From NCBI RefSeq assembly GCF_015278315.1, contig NZ_JADIJE010000020.1:1-41882 (forward strand): a stretch of DNA of 41,882 nt, written 5' to 3'. Positions 25,221-33,636 of this stretch are shown here, piece by piece; positions within the stretch are counted from its first letter, which is position 1, and the number at the start of each line of letters is the position of its first letter. The translations under genes were made by a program, and so were the position numbers. Source of the stretch: Microbacterium ureisolvens. Lineage in GTDB: Bacteria > Actinomycetota > Actinomycetes > Actinomycetales > Microbacteriaceae. The notes beneath the pieces are model-generated. The model was not told where the DNA came from, did not search any database, and saw nothing but the letters and a program-made list of their open reading frames with translations.

Positions 25221-26165
25221 GTGACCTCGACCACGACGACGACCGCAGCGCGCGCCACCGCCGCGCCCTCGCCCCGGGCCGTCGCGATCCAGTTCGTGCT
25301 GGCCGGCGTCGTGTGGGGATCGAGCTTCCTGTTCATGAAGGTGGCGCTCACCGGTATCTCGCCCGCCCAGGTCGCGTGGACACGCATCCTGCTCGGTGCG
25401 CTCACGCTCGCGGCGCTCGTCCTGCTGCGGCGCGAGCACCTGTCACGCAGCCTGCGGGTGTGGGCGCACCTGACGGTCCTCGGACTCACGTTCTGCGTCA
25501 TCCCGTTCCTGCTCTTCTCGTGGGCGCAGCAGCACGTGAGCTCGGGAGTCGCCAGCATCTTCAATGCGACGACGCCCATCATGACCGCGATCATGGCGTG
25601 GCTGGTGTTCCGCGTGGAGCGGCTCAAGGCGCTGCAGGTGATCGGGATCGGCGTCGGCATCCTCGGCGTCGTCGTGATCATCGCGCCGTGGCAGGGCATC
25701 GCACTCGACGGCAGTCTCGTGGCGGAGCTCGCCATCCTCGGCGCCACCGCGAGCTACGGGTTCAGCTTCGCGTACATGCGCCGGTTCGTCTCGAACACCG
25801 GCATGTCGGCCCTCGCCTTCACCTTCGGCTACATCGCCATGGCGGGCGTCGTGATGGCGCTGCTCACCCCCTTCCTGGTGCTGACGCCGGTGCGCCTGGA
25901 CGTGCCGATCGTCGTGAGCCTGGTGCTGCTCGGATGCCTCGGCACCGGCATCGCCTACGTCTGGAACCAGAACACCGTGCGCGCGTGGGGGCCGACGCGG
26001 GCGTCGACGGTGACCTACATCACCCCGGTGGTCGGTGTGATCCTCGGCATCGTGATCCTCGGCGAGACCATCTCGTGGAACGAGCCGGCGGGAGCGCTCG
26101 TGGTCTTCCTCGGCATCCTCCTCGCGCAGGACCGGCTGCGACTCGGGCGCCGGGCGACCGCCTGA
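25221..26165 (+). CDS. EamA/DMT family transporter
   Basis: A 314-residue drug/metabolite transporter with ten predicted helices in two EamA repeats. Repeat 1 begins FVLAGVVWGSSFLFMKVALTG and contains FNATTPIMTAIMAWLVF; repeat 2 begins LAILGATASYGFSFAYMRR and contains STVTYITPVVGVILGIVILGE. Such proteins export amino acids or other metabolites. A short Thr/Ala-rich N-terminus precedes helix 1. It ends 12 bases before the convergent AraC gene. The substrate cannot be inferred. Confidence 0.92.
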   Translation: MTSTTTTTAARATAAPSPRAVAIQFVLAGVVWGSSFLFMKVALTGISPAQVAWTRILLGALTLAALVLLRREHLSRSLRVWAHLTVLGLTFCVIPFLLFSWAQQHVSSGVASIFNATTPIMTAIMAWLVFRVERLKALQVIGIGVGILGVVVIIAPWQGIALDGSLVAELAILGATASYGFSFAYMRRFVSNTGMSALAFTFGYIAMAGVVMALLTPFLVLTPVRLDVPIVVSLVLLGCLGTGIAYVWNQNTVRAWGPTRASTVTYITPVVGVILGIVILGETISWNEPAGALVVFLGILLAQDRLRLGRRATA

Positions 26166-26177
26166 CCGGACGGGAAC

Positions 26178-27125
26178 TCAGGCGGCACGGCGGCGCACCC
26201 GCCCCGGCGTGTCGCCGGTGATGCGGGTGAAGGCCCGGCTGAAGGCGGCCTCCGAGCCGTAGCCGTGCGCTGCCGCGACGGCGGCGACGCTGCGACCCTC
26301 GGCCAGCATCGCGCGAGCGGCGCGCATGCGCGCCGCGGAGACGTACGCCATCGGCGGGGTCCCGACCACCGCCGTGAACCGCGCCGCGAAGACCGACCGC
26401 GACATCGCCGCGCGGCGCGCCAGCGCCTCGAGCGACCACGGGTGCCCCGGATCGCGGTGGACGGCAGCCAGCGCCGCCCCCAGCTGCGGGTCGCGGAGCG
26501 CGGCGAGCCAGCCGCCGGTCTCCTGCTGTGCGTCGGCCAGCCATGCGCGCACGGTCTCGACCACCAGCACGTCGGCCAGGCGCGTGGCGACGGCCTCGCC
26601 GCCCGGCATCGGCTCGCGCAGCTCGCGCGCGAGAAGCGGGAGCAGCGCCGCCATCACCGGGTGACGCGCCGAGTCGACCACGACGATCGAGGGCAGCACC
26701 GCGAGCATGTCGTCGACCGCCGGCGAGTCGAAGGCGACCACGCCGCACAGCATCGCCAGCGGCGGGTCCGCCACCTCCGGGCCGACGCGCAGCACGGAGA
26801 ACGCGTCGCCCAGCATCTCCTGAGGGAGCAGGTCTGCGCGCCCGACGACCCGTGCGCCGGGCGTGGTCGACACGCGGTGCCCGATGCCCCTGGGCACCAG
26901 GGCGAGCTTGCCGGCGTCGAGGGCCACCGTCGCCGCGCCGTCGACCTCGAGGTGGGCCGTTCCGTGAGCGACGATGTGGAAGCTCAGCGTGCCCGGGAAC
27001 TGCGGCATCTCGACCGAGCACTCCTGGGAGGCCTCCGTCCAGGAGTAGAACGCGCCGCGCATCCGCACCTGGTAGAGAGCAGCGGTCAGGGCGTCCTCAC
27101 TGTCCCACGGCATGGTCACGGTCAT
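26178..27125 (-). CDS. AraC family regulator with cupin sensor
   Basis: A 315-residue regulator with an N-terminal cupin-type ligand domain (residues ~10-190; FPGTLSFHIVAHGTAHLEVDG, ALVPRGIGHRVS) and two AraC helix-turn-helix motifs at the C-terminus (WSLEALARRAAMSRSVFAARF and SVAAVAAAHGYGSEAAFSRAF). ATG 27125 has GGAG five bases upstream. Later ATG 27113 lacks an RBS. It is divergent from the NAD(P)-binding protein gene across ~100 bases that contain a long inverted repeat, so it probably activates that gene and controls itself. Relatives in this group often pair with small oxidoreductase genes. Confidence 0.93.
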   Translation of the reverse strand: MTVTMPWDSEDALTAALYQVRMRGAFYSWTEASQECSVEMPQFPGTLSFHIVAHGTAHLEVDGAATVALDAGKLALVPRGIGHRVSTTPGARVVGRADLLPQEMLGDAFSVLRVGPEVADPPLAMLCGVVAFDSPAVDDMLAVLPSIVVVDSARHPVMAALLPLLARELREPMPGGEAVATRLADVLVVETVRAWLADAQQETGGWLAALRDPQLGAALAAVHRDPGHPWSLEALARRAAMSRSVFAARFTAVVGTPPMAYVSAARMRAARAMLAEGRSVAAVAAAHGYGSEAAFSRAFTRITGDTPGRVRRRAA

Positions 27126-27132
27126 GCGAACT

Positions 27133-27180
27133 CCGGACGATCGATCAAGCAATGCGTACTTCTGACGATAGATCATCCGG
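27133..27180. promoter_or_regulatory. Candidate AraC operator (inverted repeat)
   Basis: CCGGACGATCGATC (27133-27146) and GATAGATCATCCGG (27167-27180) are inverted copies matching at 12 of 14 positions with a 20-base spacer. They lie in the gap between the divergent AraC and oxidoreductase genes. An additional GATCGATC palindrome is inside the left arm. Confidence 0.5.
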
Positions 27181-27226
27181 CGCGCGAGGGCGAGAGTGGG
27201 ATCACCACCACCGAAGGGACACCATC

Positions 27227-27874
27227 ATGAACATCCTCGTCATCGGAGCCACCGGCGGCTCCGGCCGCGCCGTCTGCGAAGCCCTTCTCGAGCGCGGGCA
27301 CACCGTGACGGCGCTCGCGCGCCACGCGTCCGCACTCCCAGCCCGCGCGGGCCTCGAACGCGTCGACGGCGACGCGACCGACGCATCGGCTCTCGCGGCC
27401 GTCGTGCCGGGACACGACGCCATCGTCGTCACGCTCGGCATCTCCGAGCCGCCGCTGCGCGTGCGCCTGCGCGGCGCGAAGGGAACGCACGACGACGTCC
27501 GCTCCCGCGGCACCGCGGCGATCGTCTCAGCGGCCCGCCGCGCCGGAGTCCGCCGCATCGTCGTGCAGTCGTCGTACGGCGTCGGCGACACCCGGTCGCT
27601 GCTGCGCCTCACCGACCGGATCATGTTCGCCCTGCTGATCCGCCCGCAGATCATCGACTCCGAGATCCAGGAGGGGGTGCTGAGGGGGTCCGAGCTGGAC
27701 TGGACGATCGTGCAGCCGGTCTACCTCACCGACGGCGACTCCCCCGATCACTTCACGTCCACCGACGGCACGATCCGCGGCCACAAGGTCGCCCGCCGGG
27801 GCGTCGCCCGCGTCCACGCCGACCTCGTCGAGGCCGCAGACCGGGTGGGCGAGACCGTCTCGGTGTCGGGCTGA
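27227..27874 (+). CDS. NAD(P)-binding oxidoreductase (atypical SDR)
   Basis: A 215-residue Rossmann protein of the atypical short-chain dehydrogenase (NmrA/SDR_a5-like) type. The dinucleotide loop is ILVIGATGGSGRAV; RIVVQSSYGVGDTRS and SELDWTIVQPVYLTDG are typical later elements, and the conventional YxxxK pair is not evident. Members act as NADPH-dependent reductases or redox sensors. AAGGGA precedes ATG 27227. It is the likely target of the divergent AraC regulator. A strong terminator follows. Confidence 0.9.
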   Translation: MNILVIGATGGSGRAVCEALLERGHTVTALARHASALPARAGLERVDGDATDASALAAVVPGHDAIVVTLGISEPPLRVRLRGAKGTHDDVRSRGTAAIVSAARRAGVRRIVVQSSYGVGDTRSLLRLTDRIMFALLIRPQIIDSEIQEGVLRGSELDWTIVQPVYLTDGDSPDHFTSTDGTIRGHKVARRGVARVHADLVEAADRVGETVSVSG

Positions 27875-27891
27875 CGGCGGGCGGACACGAC

Positions 27892-27926
27892 GAGAGCGGA
27901 TGCCGCGGCTCGCGGCATCCGCTCTC
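27892..27926. terminator. Bidirectional GGATGCC-type terminator
   Basis: A perfect 16-bp stem, GAGAGCGGATGCCGCG (27892-27907) with CGCGGCATCCGCTCTC (27911-27926), and a 3-base loop, between the convergent oxidoreductase and YceI genes. Confidence 0.85.
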
Positions 27927-27943
27927 CTCATCGCGGTGCGGGA

Positions 27944-28507
27944 TCAGTCCTGCTGCAGCGCACCCTGCAGGTCGAGGGTGATCGTGACGTCCTTGCCGAC
28001 CAGGACGCCGCCGGTCTCGAGCGCGGCGTTCCAGGTCAGGCCGAAGTCCTCGCGGTTGACGACGGTCTTCGCCGTCGCGCCGGCCTTGTAGTTGCCCCAC
28101 GGGTCGGTGCCGAAGCCGCCGAACTCGAACTCGAAGGTCACCGGCTTGGTGATCCCGCGGATGGTCAGGTCGCCGTCCACCAGGAAGTCGCCACCCTCGA
28201 CGCGGGCGCCGGTCGAGCGGAACTCCATCGTCGGGTGGTTCTCGACGTCGAAGAAGTCGGCCGAGCGCAGGTGGTTGTCGCGGCCCTCGTCCTTGGTGTC
28301 GACGGAGGTGACGTCGACGGATGCCTCGACCTGGGCATCGAGCGGGTTCTCGGGGGCGACCAGGGTCGCGCTCTTCATGCCGAAGGTGCCGCGCACCTTC
28401 GAGATCATCATGTGGCGCACGCTGAAGGTGACCTCGCTGTGAGCGGGGTCGAGCACCCAGGTGCCCGCCTTGTAGCCGGGAACATCGATCGTGGTGGTGT
28501 CGGTCAT
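27944..28507 (-). CDS. YceI family protein
   Basis: A 187-residue YceI-like lipocalin-fold protein. The family binds isoprenoid-type lipids (for example octaprenyl compounds) in a beta-barrel, and some members respond to stress. Typical segments are WVLDPAHSEVTFSVRHMMISKVRGTF, NHLRSADFFDVENHPTMEF and DFGLTWNAALETGGVLVGK. Unlike E. coli YceI, it has no signal peptide, as in most actinobacterial members, so it is cytoplasmic. GAAGGA lies six bases before ATG 28507. Confidence 0.95.
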   Translation of the reverse strand: MTDTTTIDVPGYKAGTWVLDPAHSEVTFSVRHMMISKVRGTFGMKSATLVAPENPLDAQVEASVDVTSVDTKDEGRDNHLRSADFFDVENHPTMEFRSTGARVEGGDFLVDGDLTIRGITKPVTFEFEFGGFGTDPWGNYKAGATAKTVVNREDFGLTWNAALETGGVLVGKDVTITLDLQGALQQD

Positions 28508-28633
28508 GGTCGTCCTTCGTCTGTCAGGTCCGTGTGGGGCGCCCGCGGGACGGGCATACGCGGTGCAACACAGCCTTGCAGAGTTTCTATTCCCATGAAT
28601 GAAAATTACGTGCGCACTCCGGGGGACGACGAA

Positions 28634-28661
28634 GGGGACGGATGCCGCAGCATCCGTCCCC
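28634..28661 (-). terminator. GGATGC-type hairpin after the FKBP gene
   Basis: A 12-bp perfect stem, GGGGACGGATGC (28634-28645) with GCATCCGTCCCC (28650-28661), and loop CGCA, between the end of the FKBP gene and the YceI promoter. Confidence 0.75.
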
Positions 28662-28679
28662 TCCAGACGATCGAGGTGG

Positions 28680-29048
28680 TCAGCCGACCTTGATGAGGTC
28701 GATGACGAAGATCAGCGTCTTGCCGCCGAGGAAGTGGCCGCCGGCGGGTCCGTAGGCGAGGTGCGGCGGGATCACCAGCTCGCGGCGACCGCCCTCCTTC
28801 ATGCCCGGGATGCCGTCCTGCCAGCCCTGGATGAGGCCGCGCAGCGGGAACTGGATGCTCTCGCCGCGGTTCCACGACGAGTCGAACTCCTCGCCGGACT
28901 CGTACTCGACGCCCACGTAGTGGACGGTCACGGTGTCGCCGGGCTTGGCCTCGGCGCCCTCGCCCACGACGAGGTCGCGGACGACGAGGTCTGCCGGCGC
29001 CGGGCCGGCGGGTGCGTCGATCTCGGGCTTGGTGCGGTCGTCAGTCAT
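28680..29048 (-). CDS. FKBP-type peptidyl-prolyl isomerase
   Basis: A 122-residue single-domain FKBP isomerase that speeds proline cis-trans isomerisation during protein folding. DLVVGEGAEAKPGDTVTVHYVG, GEEFDSSWNRGE, PLRGLIQGWQDGIPGMKEGG and IPPHLAYGP are classic FKBP motifs, with active-site aromatic and aspartate residues (FDSSW) retained. No signal peptide is present, so it is cytoplasmic. ATG 29048 starts a short acidic leader (MTDDRTKPEIDAPAG) before the domain. It is preceded by an unusual inverted repeat at 29119-29169. Confidence 0.95.
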   Translation of the reverse strand: MTDDRTKPEIDAPAGPAPADLVVRDLVVGEGAEAKPGDTVTVHYVGVEYESGEEFDSSWNRGESIQFPLRGLIQGWQDGIPGMKEGGRRELVIPPHLAYGPAGGHFLGGKTLIFVIDLIKVG

Positions 29049-29118
29049 GAGTCCATCCAAGCATGCGAGCGACGAGCGGCACAGGCGGTTAACTGCGGGC
29101 GTACGAGCCTCATCCAAG

Positions 29119-29169
29119 ACTCAGCGCTCGGTGCCGCGGCGATGCCTGCGTGTCTACCGAGCGCTGAGT
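29119..29169. repeat. 14-bp perfect inverted repeat with 23-base spacer
   Basis: ACTCAGCGCTCGGT (29119-29132) and ACCGAGCGCTGAGT (29156-29169) are perfect inverted copies. Flanking ATCCA and TGGAT extend the symmetry imperfectly. It lies between the FKBP start and the PrsW stop, both on the minus strand. The long loop argues against a simple terminator; an operator, a structured RNA or a mobile-element scar are possible. Confidence 0.65.
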
Positions 29170-29214
29170 TGACCTGGATTCAGGATGCCGGGAGGCCCCT
29201 GCGAGTGTCAAGAC

Positions 29215-30441
29215 CTAGGGGGCGAACATCGCCGCGCGCGTCGTCGCGGTCTTCACCAGGAGGTCGCGCTCCTCACCGGCGGCCAGCGGATCGCGGCCGG
29301 TGATGGCGCGCTGGCGCGTCGCGGCGAGCGCCGTGGCGTCGGCGATGAAGGTCTTCATGAGAGCGGTGCGGTCACCGCGCAGCGTGCGCGCCCAGGCCAG
29401 AGCGGCCTTGCGGCCGGCCGAGGTGGCGAGCATGTCGACCTCCTGCGGGGTGAACCACCCCGCCGCGGCGTAGTCGCCGAGGCGCCGCCTGGTCACGCGC
29501 GCCTCCTCCCGGCGCAGGGCGACGATCCCCAGGACGAACCCGATGAACAGCGGCACCTGGAGCGTGAGGTAGAGGAGGAAGAAGTCACCGAACACGGCCG
29601 ACCCGTTCCAGAACGCATGCAGGGCGATCGCCCCGGCGAGCCCCACCAGCCAGGGCCCGACCGCCTGACCGGTGCTCAGCCCTCGCCGGGCGGCCAGGCC
29701 CAGCGCGAATCCGGTGACGGCGGTGAACATCACGTGCGCGAACGGCGACAGGATGCCGCGCAGGAAGAACGTGCCGGTCGTCTCGGCCGCGCCGCCCTCG
29801 ATGAAGCTCACCGCGAAGTACTGGATGTTCTCGGTGAACGCGAAGCCGGCGCCGATCAGTGCGCCGTAGACGATGCCGTCGACGGGCCCGTCGAACGCGC
29901 GGCGGGCGGTGGCGAAGATCAGGAACACGCCGAGGCCCTTGGCGAACTCCTCCACGACCGGTGCCTGGACGACCGCCTGCAGCACCTCGCGTGCGCCGGT
30001 AGCCGGGCCGAACACGATGGAGAGCAGGAGATCGACCCCGAGCGCGATCCCCACGGCCGCGATGGCCCCCCACGCCACGGCGAGCACCAGCAGTCCTCGC
30101 GGTTCGGGCTCCCAGCGGTCGACGATGCGCACCGCCAGCAGAACGCCCGCCAGCGGCACCAGGGCGAGCAGCATCCCGATGAGGGATGCCCCCGGCCCGA
30201 TGGCATTGAGGAAGTAGGCCACCAGCGCGATCAGCAGCAGCACCAGGATTCCGATGATCCAGATCGACGCCGAACGCCCTCGCCGGGTCGTCGCCGCCGA
30301 CGGCACCTGCACGGGCGCCGGCGAGACCGCGGGCGGGGCGATGGCCGCGGGGGCCGCGTGGCGAGGCTGCGCGAGGGCGGACGCGAACTCGGGCGGCGTG
30401 AGTGAGGGGCGCTGTCGGTCGGCACCGGGGTCGAGCGTCAT
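29215..30441 (-). CDS. PrsW family intramembrane metalloprotease
   Basis: A 408-residue membrane protease of the PrsW/CPBP-related group. Residues 1-55 are a Pro/Ala-rich cytoplasmic leader, followed by about eight transmembrane helices. Conserved motifs are PVVEEFAKGLGV (E164, E165, K168), GFAFTENIQY (E204, N205), PFAHVMFTAVTGF and ALHAFWNGS, which supply the metal-binding Glu and His residues. In Bacillus PrsW performs site-1 cleavage of an anti-sigma factor, but most actinobacterial paralogues have unknown substrates. The ~120-residue C-terminal extension is soluble and helical. ATG 30441 is favoured because a TAGGCT box lies exactly six bases upstream; GTG 30447 would abut that box. Confidence 0.93.
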   Translation of the reverse strand: MTLDPGADRQRPSLTPPEFASALAQPRHAAPAAIAPPAVSPAPVQVPSAATTRRGRSASIWIIGILVLLLIALVAYFLNAIGPGASLIGMLLALVPLAGVLLAVRIVDRWEPEPRGLLVLAVAWGAIAAVGIALGVDLLLSIVFGPATGAREVLQAVVQAPVVEEFAKGLGVFLIFATARRAFDGPVDGIVYGALIGAGFAFTENIQYFAVSFIEGGAAETTGTFFLRGILSPFAHVMFTAVTGFALGLAARRGLSTGQAVGPWLVGLAGAIALHAFWNGSAVFGDFFLLYLTLQVPLFIGFVLGIVALRREEARVTRRRLGDYAAAGWFTPQEVDMLATSAGRKAALAWARTLRGDRTALMKTFIADATALAATRQRAITGRDPLAAGEERDLLVKTATTRAAMFAP

Positions 30442-30528
30442 GCGCACAGCCTATGGGTGCAGAACGGTCACCCGTGACGGGCTTGCGCATCGCCCGTCGC
30501 ACCGCCCTCCGGATAGGTTGGAGTAATG
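30439..30528. promoter_or_regulatory. Divergent leaderless promoters (PrsW and FAH genes)
   Basis: On the minus strand TAGGCT (30453-30448) is six bases before ATG 30441. On the plus strand TAGGTT (30514-30519) is six bases before ATG 30526. Neither gene has a clear Shine-Dalgarno sequence at the expected distance, so both mRNAs are probably leaderless. Confidence 0.55.
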
Positions 30529-31389
30529 CGTTTCGCCCACGTCGTGTCACCCGGATCGGGCGAGCCGCGGCTCGCCCTCATCGAGGATGACGAGGCGATC
30601 ATCGTCGGGGACCTGTTCGAGGGCGCACCCGGCGTGCTGGAGGAGCTCATCGCCGGCGGCGACGACTTGCTCGCACGCGTAAGCGATGCCGCAGGCCGCG
30701 GGACGCGGCATCCGCTCGACTCCTTCGGCTTCGCGTCCGCCCTGCTCACGCCGCCGGTGATCCTGGCGATCGGCCTGAACTACGCCGCGCACTCGAGCGA
30801 ACTGGGCCTCAAGACCGACTCCACCCCCACCGTCTTCGTGCTGTGGCCCAACTCGCTCGCCGGCCACGAGGGCACGACGACGTGGCCACGCACGCTGAGC
30901 GAGTCGGTCGACTACGAGGCGGAGCTCGGGGTCATCATCGGCACGCCCGCGAAAGACGTGTCACCCGAGGACGCGCTCGAGCACGTGTGGGGCTACACCG
31001 TGGTCAACGACATCACGGCGCGCGACATCCAGTACTCCGAGGCCCAGTGGTCGCGCTGCAAGTCGTTCGACGGGTTCACGCCGACGGGTCCGTTCGTGGT
31101 CACGCGCGACGAGGTGCCCGACCCGCAGGACCTCCACATCTGGACCGTGCTCGACGGGACCACCCTGCAGGACGCGACCACGGGTCAGATGGTGCGTCCC
31201 GTCGCGACGCTGATCTCGCACCTGTCGAAGTCGGCCACCCTGCTGCCGGGAACGCTCATCTCCACCGGCAGCCCCGGCGGCGCAGGCTACTCGCGCGACC
31301 CGCAGGTGTTCCTCCGCGACCGCTCGACCGTGACGGTCGGGATCGACGGGATCGGCGCCCTCACCACCCACTGCCGCATCCTGGGCTGA
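30526..31389 (+). CDS. Fumarylacetoacetate hydrolase family protein
   Basis: A 287-residue FAH-superfamily enzyme. The group includes acylpyruvate hydrolases, 2-hydroxyhepta-diene-dioate isomerases and oxaloacetate decarboxylases. The C-terminal catalytic domain has the metal site in VDYEAELGVIIG (E-x-E) plus an aspartate in GYTVVNDITARDIQ, and KSFDGFTPTGPFVV and STGSPGGAG are family signatures. The N-terminal ~75 residues form the small Rv2993c-like domain. It acts on a C-C bond of a beta-keto or hydroxy acid in the cytoplasm. The specific reaction cannot be told, as no aromatic-degradation genes adjoin it. Confidence 0.92.
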   Translation: MRFAHVVSPGSGEPRLALIEDDEAIIVGDLFEGAPGVLEELIAGGDDLLARVSDAAGRGTRHPLDSFGFASALLTPPVILAIGLNYAAHSSELGLKTDSTPTVFVLWPNSLAGHEGTTTWPRTLSESVDYEAELGVIIGTPAKDVSPEDALEHVWGYTVVNDITARDIQYSEAQWSRCKSFDGFTPTGPFVVTRDEVPDPQDLHIWTVLDGTTLQDATTGQMVRPVATLISHLSKSATLLPGTLISTGSPGGAGYSRDPQVFLRDRSTVTVGIDGIGALTTHCRILG

Positions 31390-31469
31390 GACGCTCACGG
31401 CCCACGGCCTGCCGTTCGGCGCCGGGACCGGGGGCTCGGGGCTGTGGGCCGGTGGGGCCCGGACACGCC

Positions 31470-31500
31470 GACGGCGGGCGCCCGATGGGCACCCGCCGTC
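31470..31500. terminator. Hairpin between FAH and DUF4190-like genes
   Basis: GACGGCGGG (31470-31478) pairs with CCCGCCGTC (31492-31500), continued by GCCC/GGGC after one mismatch, with a 3-base loop. It lies between two convergent genes. Unlike most terminators in the window, it lacks GGATGCC. Confidence 0.8.
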
Positions 31501-31512
31501 GCCGATATCAGG

Positions 31513-32046
31513 TCAGTTCGCGACCGTGGAGCAGTCGACCGGCAGACCGCGGACCTCGACGGTCCCGGTGAAGCCGACCTCCTGGCAGGCCTGGAGCACC
31601 TCGCCGGAGAACGTCAGCAGCGGCAGGACGATGGCGAAGAACAGGATGATCCCGAGGAGCATCAGCACCGCCGAGATGATGATGGCGGCCACGGCCCATC
31701 CGTTCTTGGCCCCCGCCTTGCGGCTCTGCACGAGCGCCACGATGCCGAGGATGAGGGCGACGAGCTGCACGAAGAACGACAGCACGAACGCGACGATGCC
31801 GAGCGTCTTGCCGGGCACCGGCGCATCGGCCGGGGCGCCGTAGGAAGCGGGCGGCGCGGAGCCGTAGGCGGGCGCAGCCGGCGGGTACGAGGGCGGAGCC
31901 GCCCCGTACTCGGGGCGGGCGGGCGGCGGGGCGTAGTCCGATGGGCCCGCGCCGGACGGCGCGTCGGCGGCGGGCGGCGGCGCAGAGGGCTGCGACGCGG
32001 GCTGCTGCGGCGGCTCGGATGCCGCCGGATTCTGCGGATCGGTCAT
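31513..32046 (-). CDS. Pro-rich DUF4190-like membrane protein
   Basis: A 177-residue protein. Residues 1-78 are a Pro/Ala/Tyr-rich cytoplasmic tail (repeats such as PPSYPPAAPAYGSAPPASYG), followed by two helices: GKTLGIVAFVLSFFVQLVALILGIVALVQS and GWAVAAIIISAVLMLLGIILFFAIVL in outline. The pair with the intervening RKAGAKNGWA matches DUF4190-type domains of actinobacteria. A ~35-residue extracellular tail has two cysteines (QACQEVG and VDCSTV) that may form a disulphide. Function is unknown. Confidence 0.85.
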   Translation of the reverse strand: MTDPQNPAASEPPQQPASQPSAPPPAADAPSGAGPSDYAPPPARPEYGAAPPSYPPAAPAYGSAPPASYGAPADAPVPGKTLGIVAFVLSFFVQLVALILGIVALVQSRKAGAKNGWAVAAIIISAVLMLLGIILFFAIVLPLLTFSGEVLQACQEVGFTGTVEVRGLPVDCSTVAN

Positions 32047-32107
32047 TTCTCGCCTTTCGTTCGAGTCCCCTGACGCTATCGATCGCAGCGCTTCCGCGGC
32101 AACAGTC

Positions 32108-33589
32108 TCAGCGCGTGTCGGCGGGTGCCCCCTGGACGACGTCCTCGGGCGACTGGACGATGGGGATCGCGGCGGTCACGGTCTCGAGCCCCGACAGGCG
32201 CGCCGGCGACAGCTGCTTGGTCACGTCCTCGCGCGACATCAGGCCCGCCTCGACGACGAGGTCGGCGACGCCGCGCCCGGTCAGCAGCGCGGTCTTGGCC
32301 AGCGCAGCCGCGGCCGCGTAGCCGATGAACGGAGTGAGCGCGGTGATGACGCCGACCGACGAGCCGACCATCGCGCCGAGCCGCTCGCGGTTCGCGGTGA
32401 TCCCGTCGACGCAGTTGACGCGCAGGGTGTACATCGCCTGGCGCAGCCACGTGATCGACTGGAAGATCGAGTGGGCGATGACCGGCTCGAACGCGTTGAG
32501 CTGCAGCTGTCCGCCCTCGACGGCCATGGTGACGGTGAGATCGGCGCCGGCGACCGAGAACGCCACCTGGTTCACGACCTCGGGGATCACCGGGTTGACC
32601 TTGCCAGGCATGATCGACGATCCCGCCTGACGTGCGGGGAGGTTGATCTCGCCGAACCCGGCCTGCGGACCCGACGACAGCAGGCGCAGATCGTTGCAGA
32701 TCTTCGACAGCTTGATCGCGTTGCGCTTGAGCGATGCCGAGAACGACATGAACGAGCCGGTGTCGCTGGTCGCCTCCACCAGGTCGGTGGCGGTCGCGAG
32801 ATCCAGGCCCGAGATCTCGCGCAGGTGACGGAGGACGGCGGGAGCGTAGGCGGGGTGGGTGGTGATGCCGGTGCCGATGGCGGTGGCGCCCATGTTGACC
32901 TCGTACAGCAGGTACGCGTTCTCGGTGAGGCGCTGGTGGTCGTAGCCGAGCGTCGTCGCGAAGCCGTGGAACTCCTGGCCCAGGGTCATCGGCACGGCGT
33001 CCTGCAGCTGCGTGCGGCCGACCTTGAGGACATCGTGGAACTCGACGGCCTTGGCCAGGAACGAGCGGCGCAGCAGGTCGAGCTCCTCCAGGAGCGTCTG
33101 CAGGTCGAGGCCCAGGCCGACCTTGATCGCGGTCGGGTAGACGTCGTTGGTGGACTGGCTGCGGTTGGTGTCGTCGATCGGCGACAGGAAGGCGTAGTCG
33201 CCCTTCTCACGCCCGGCCAGTTCGAGGGCGATGTTGGTGATCACCTCGTTGGCGTTCATGTTCGTCGAGGTGCCGGCGCCGCCCTGGATCACCCCCACGA
33301 CGAATTGATCGTGGTGCTCGCCGTCGATGACGAGCTGCGAGGCGCGATCGATGAGGTCGGCCTTCGCGGGGTCGAGGACCCCGATCTCGCGGTTCGCGCG
33401 AGCCGATGCCTGCTTCACCATGGCCAGCGCACGCACCAGGTCGGGGTAGACCGAGATCGGTCGCTTGGAGATCGGGAAGTTCTCCAGGGCGCGGGCGGTG
33501 TGGATGCCCCAGTACGCGTCGGCGGGGATCTCCAGGGATCCCAGGGAGTCGGTCTCGATGCGGGTGCGCGTCATTGCGTCCAGAGCCAT
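32108..33589 (-). CDS. aspA: Aspartate ammonia-lyase
   Basis: A 493-residue class II fumarase/aspartase that converts L-aspartate to fumarate and ammonia. TRIETDSLGSLEIPADAYWG and IHTARALENFPIS at the start, and the signature GSSIMPGKVNP (flexible catalytic SS loop), are present. VIQGGAGTSTNMNANEV and ESQSTND-like SQSTNDVYPTA are also diagnostic. PVIPEVVNQVAF after the signature favours aspartase over fumarase. ATG 33589 has GAGG at about eight bases; the second ATG at 33574 is the alternative. TAGTCT on the minus strand (33642-33637) is a likely -10 box, giving a ~40-base leader. It feeds fumarate into the TCA cycle when aspartate is used. Confidence 0.93.
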   Translation of the reverse strand: MALDAMTRTRIETDSLGSLEIPADAYWGIHTARALENFPISKRPISVYPDLVRALAMVKQASARANREIGVLDPAKADLIDRASQLVIDGEHHDQFVVGVIQGGAGTSTNMNANEVITNIALELAGREKGDYAFLSPIDDTNRSQSTNDVYPTAIKVGLGLDLQTLLEELDLLRRSFLAKAVEFHDVLKVGRTQLQDAVPMTLGQEFHGFATTLGYDHQRLTENAYLLYEVNMGATAIGTGITTHPAYAPAVLRHLREISGLDLATATDLVEATSDTGSFMSFSASLKRNAIKLSKICNDLRLLSSGPQAGFGEINLPARQAGSSIMPGKVNPVIPEVVNQVAFSVAGADLTVTMAVEGGQLQLNAFEPVIAHSIFQSITWLRQAMYTLRVNCVDGITANRERLGAMVGSSVGVITALTPFIGYAAAAALAKTALLTGRGVADLVVEAGLMSREDVTKQLSPARLSGLETVTAAIPIVQSPEDVVQGAPADTR

Positions 33590-33636
33590 GTGTGCAGTCC
33601 TCGTGGGTCGTTCACAGCGGTGTGCGGGATGGTTCG

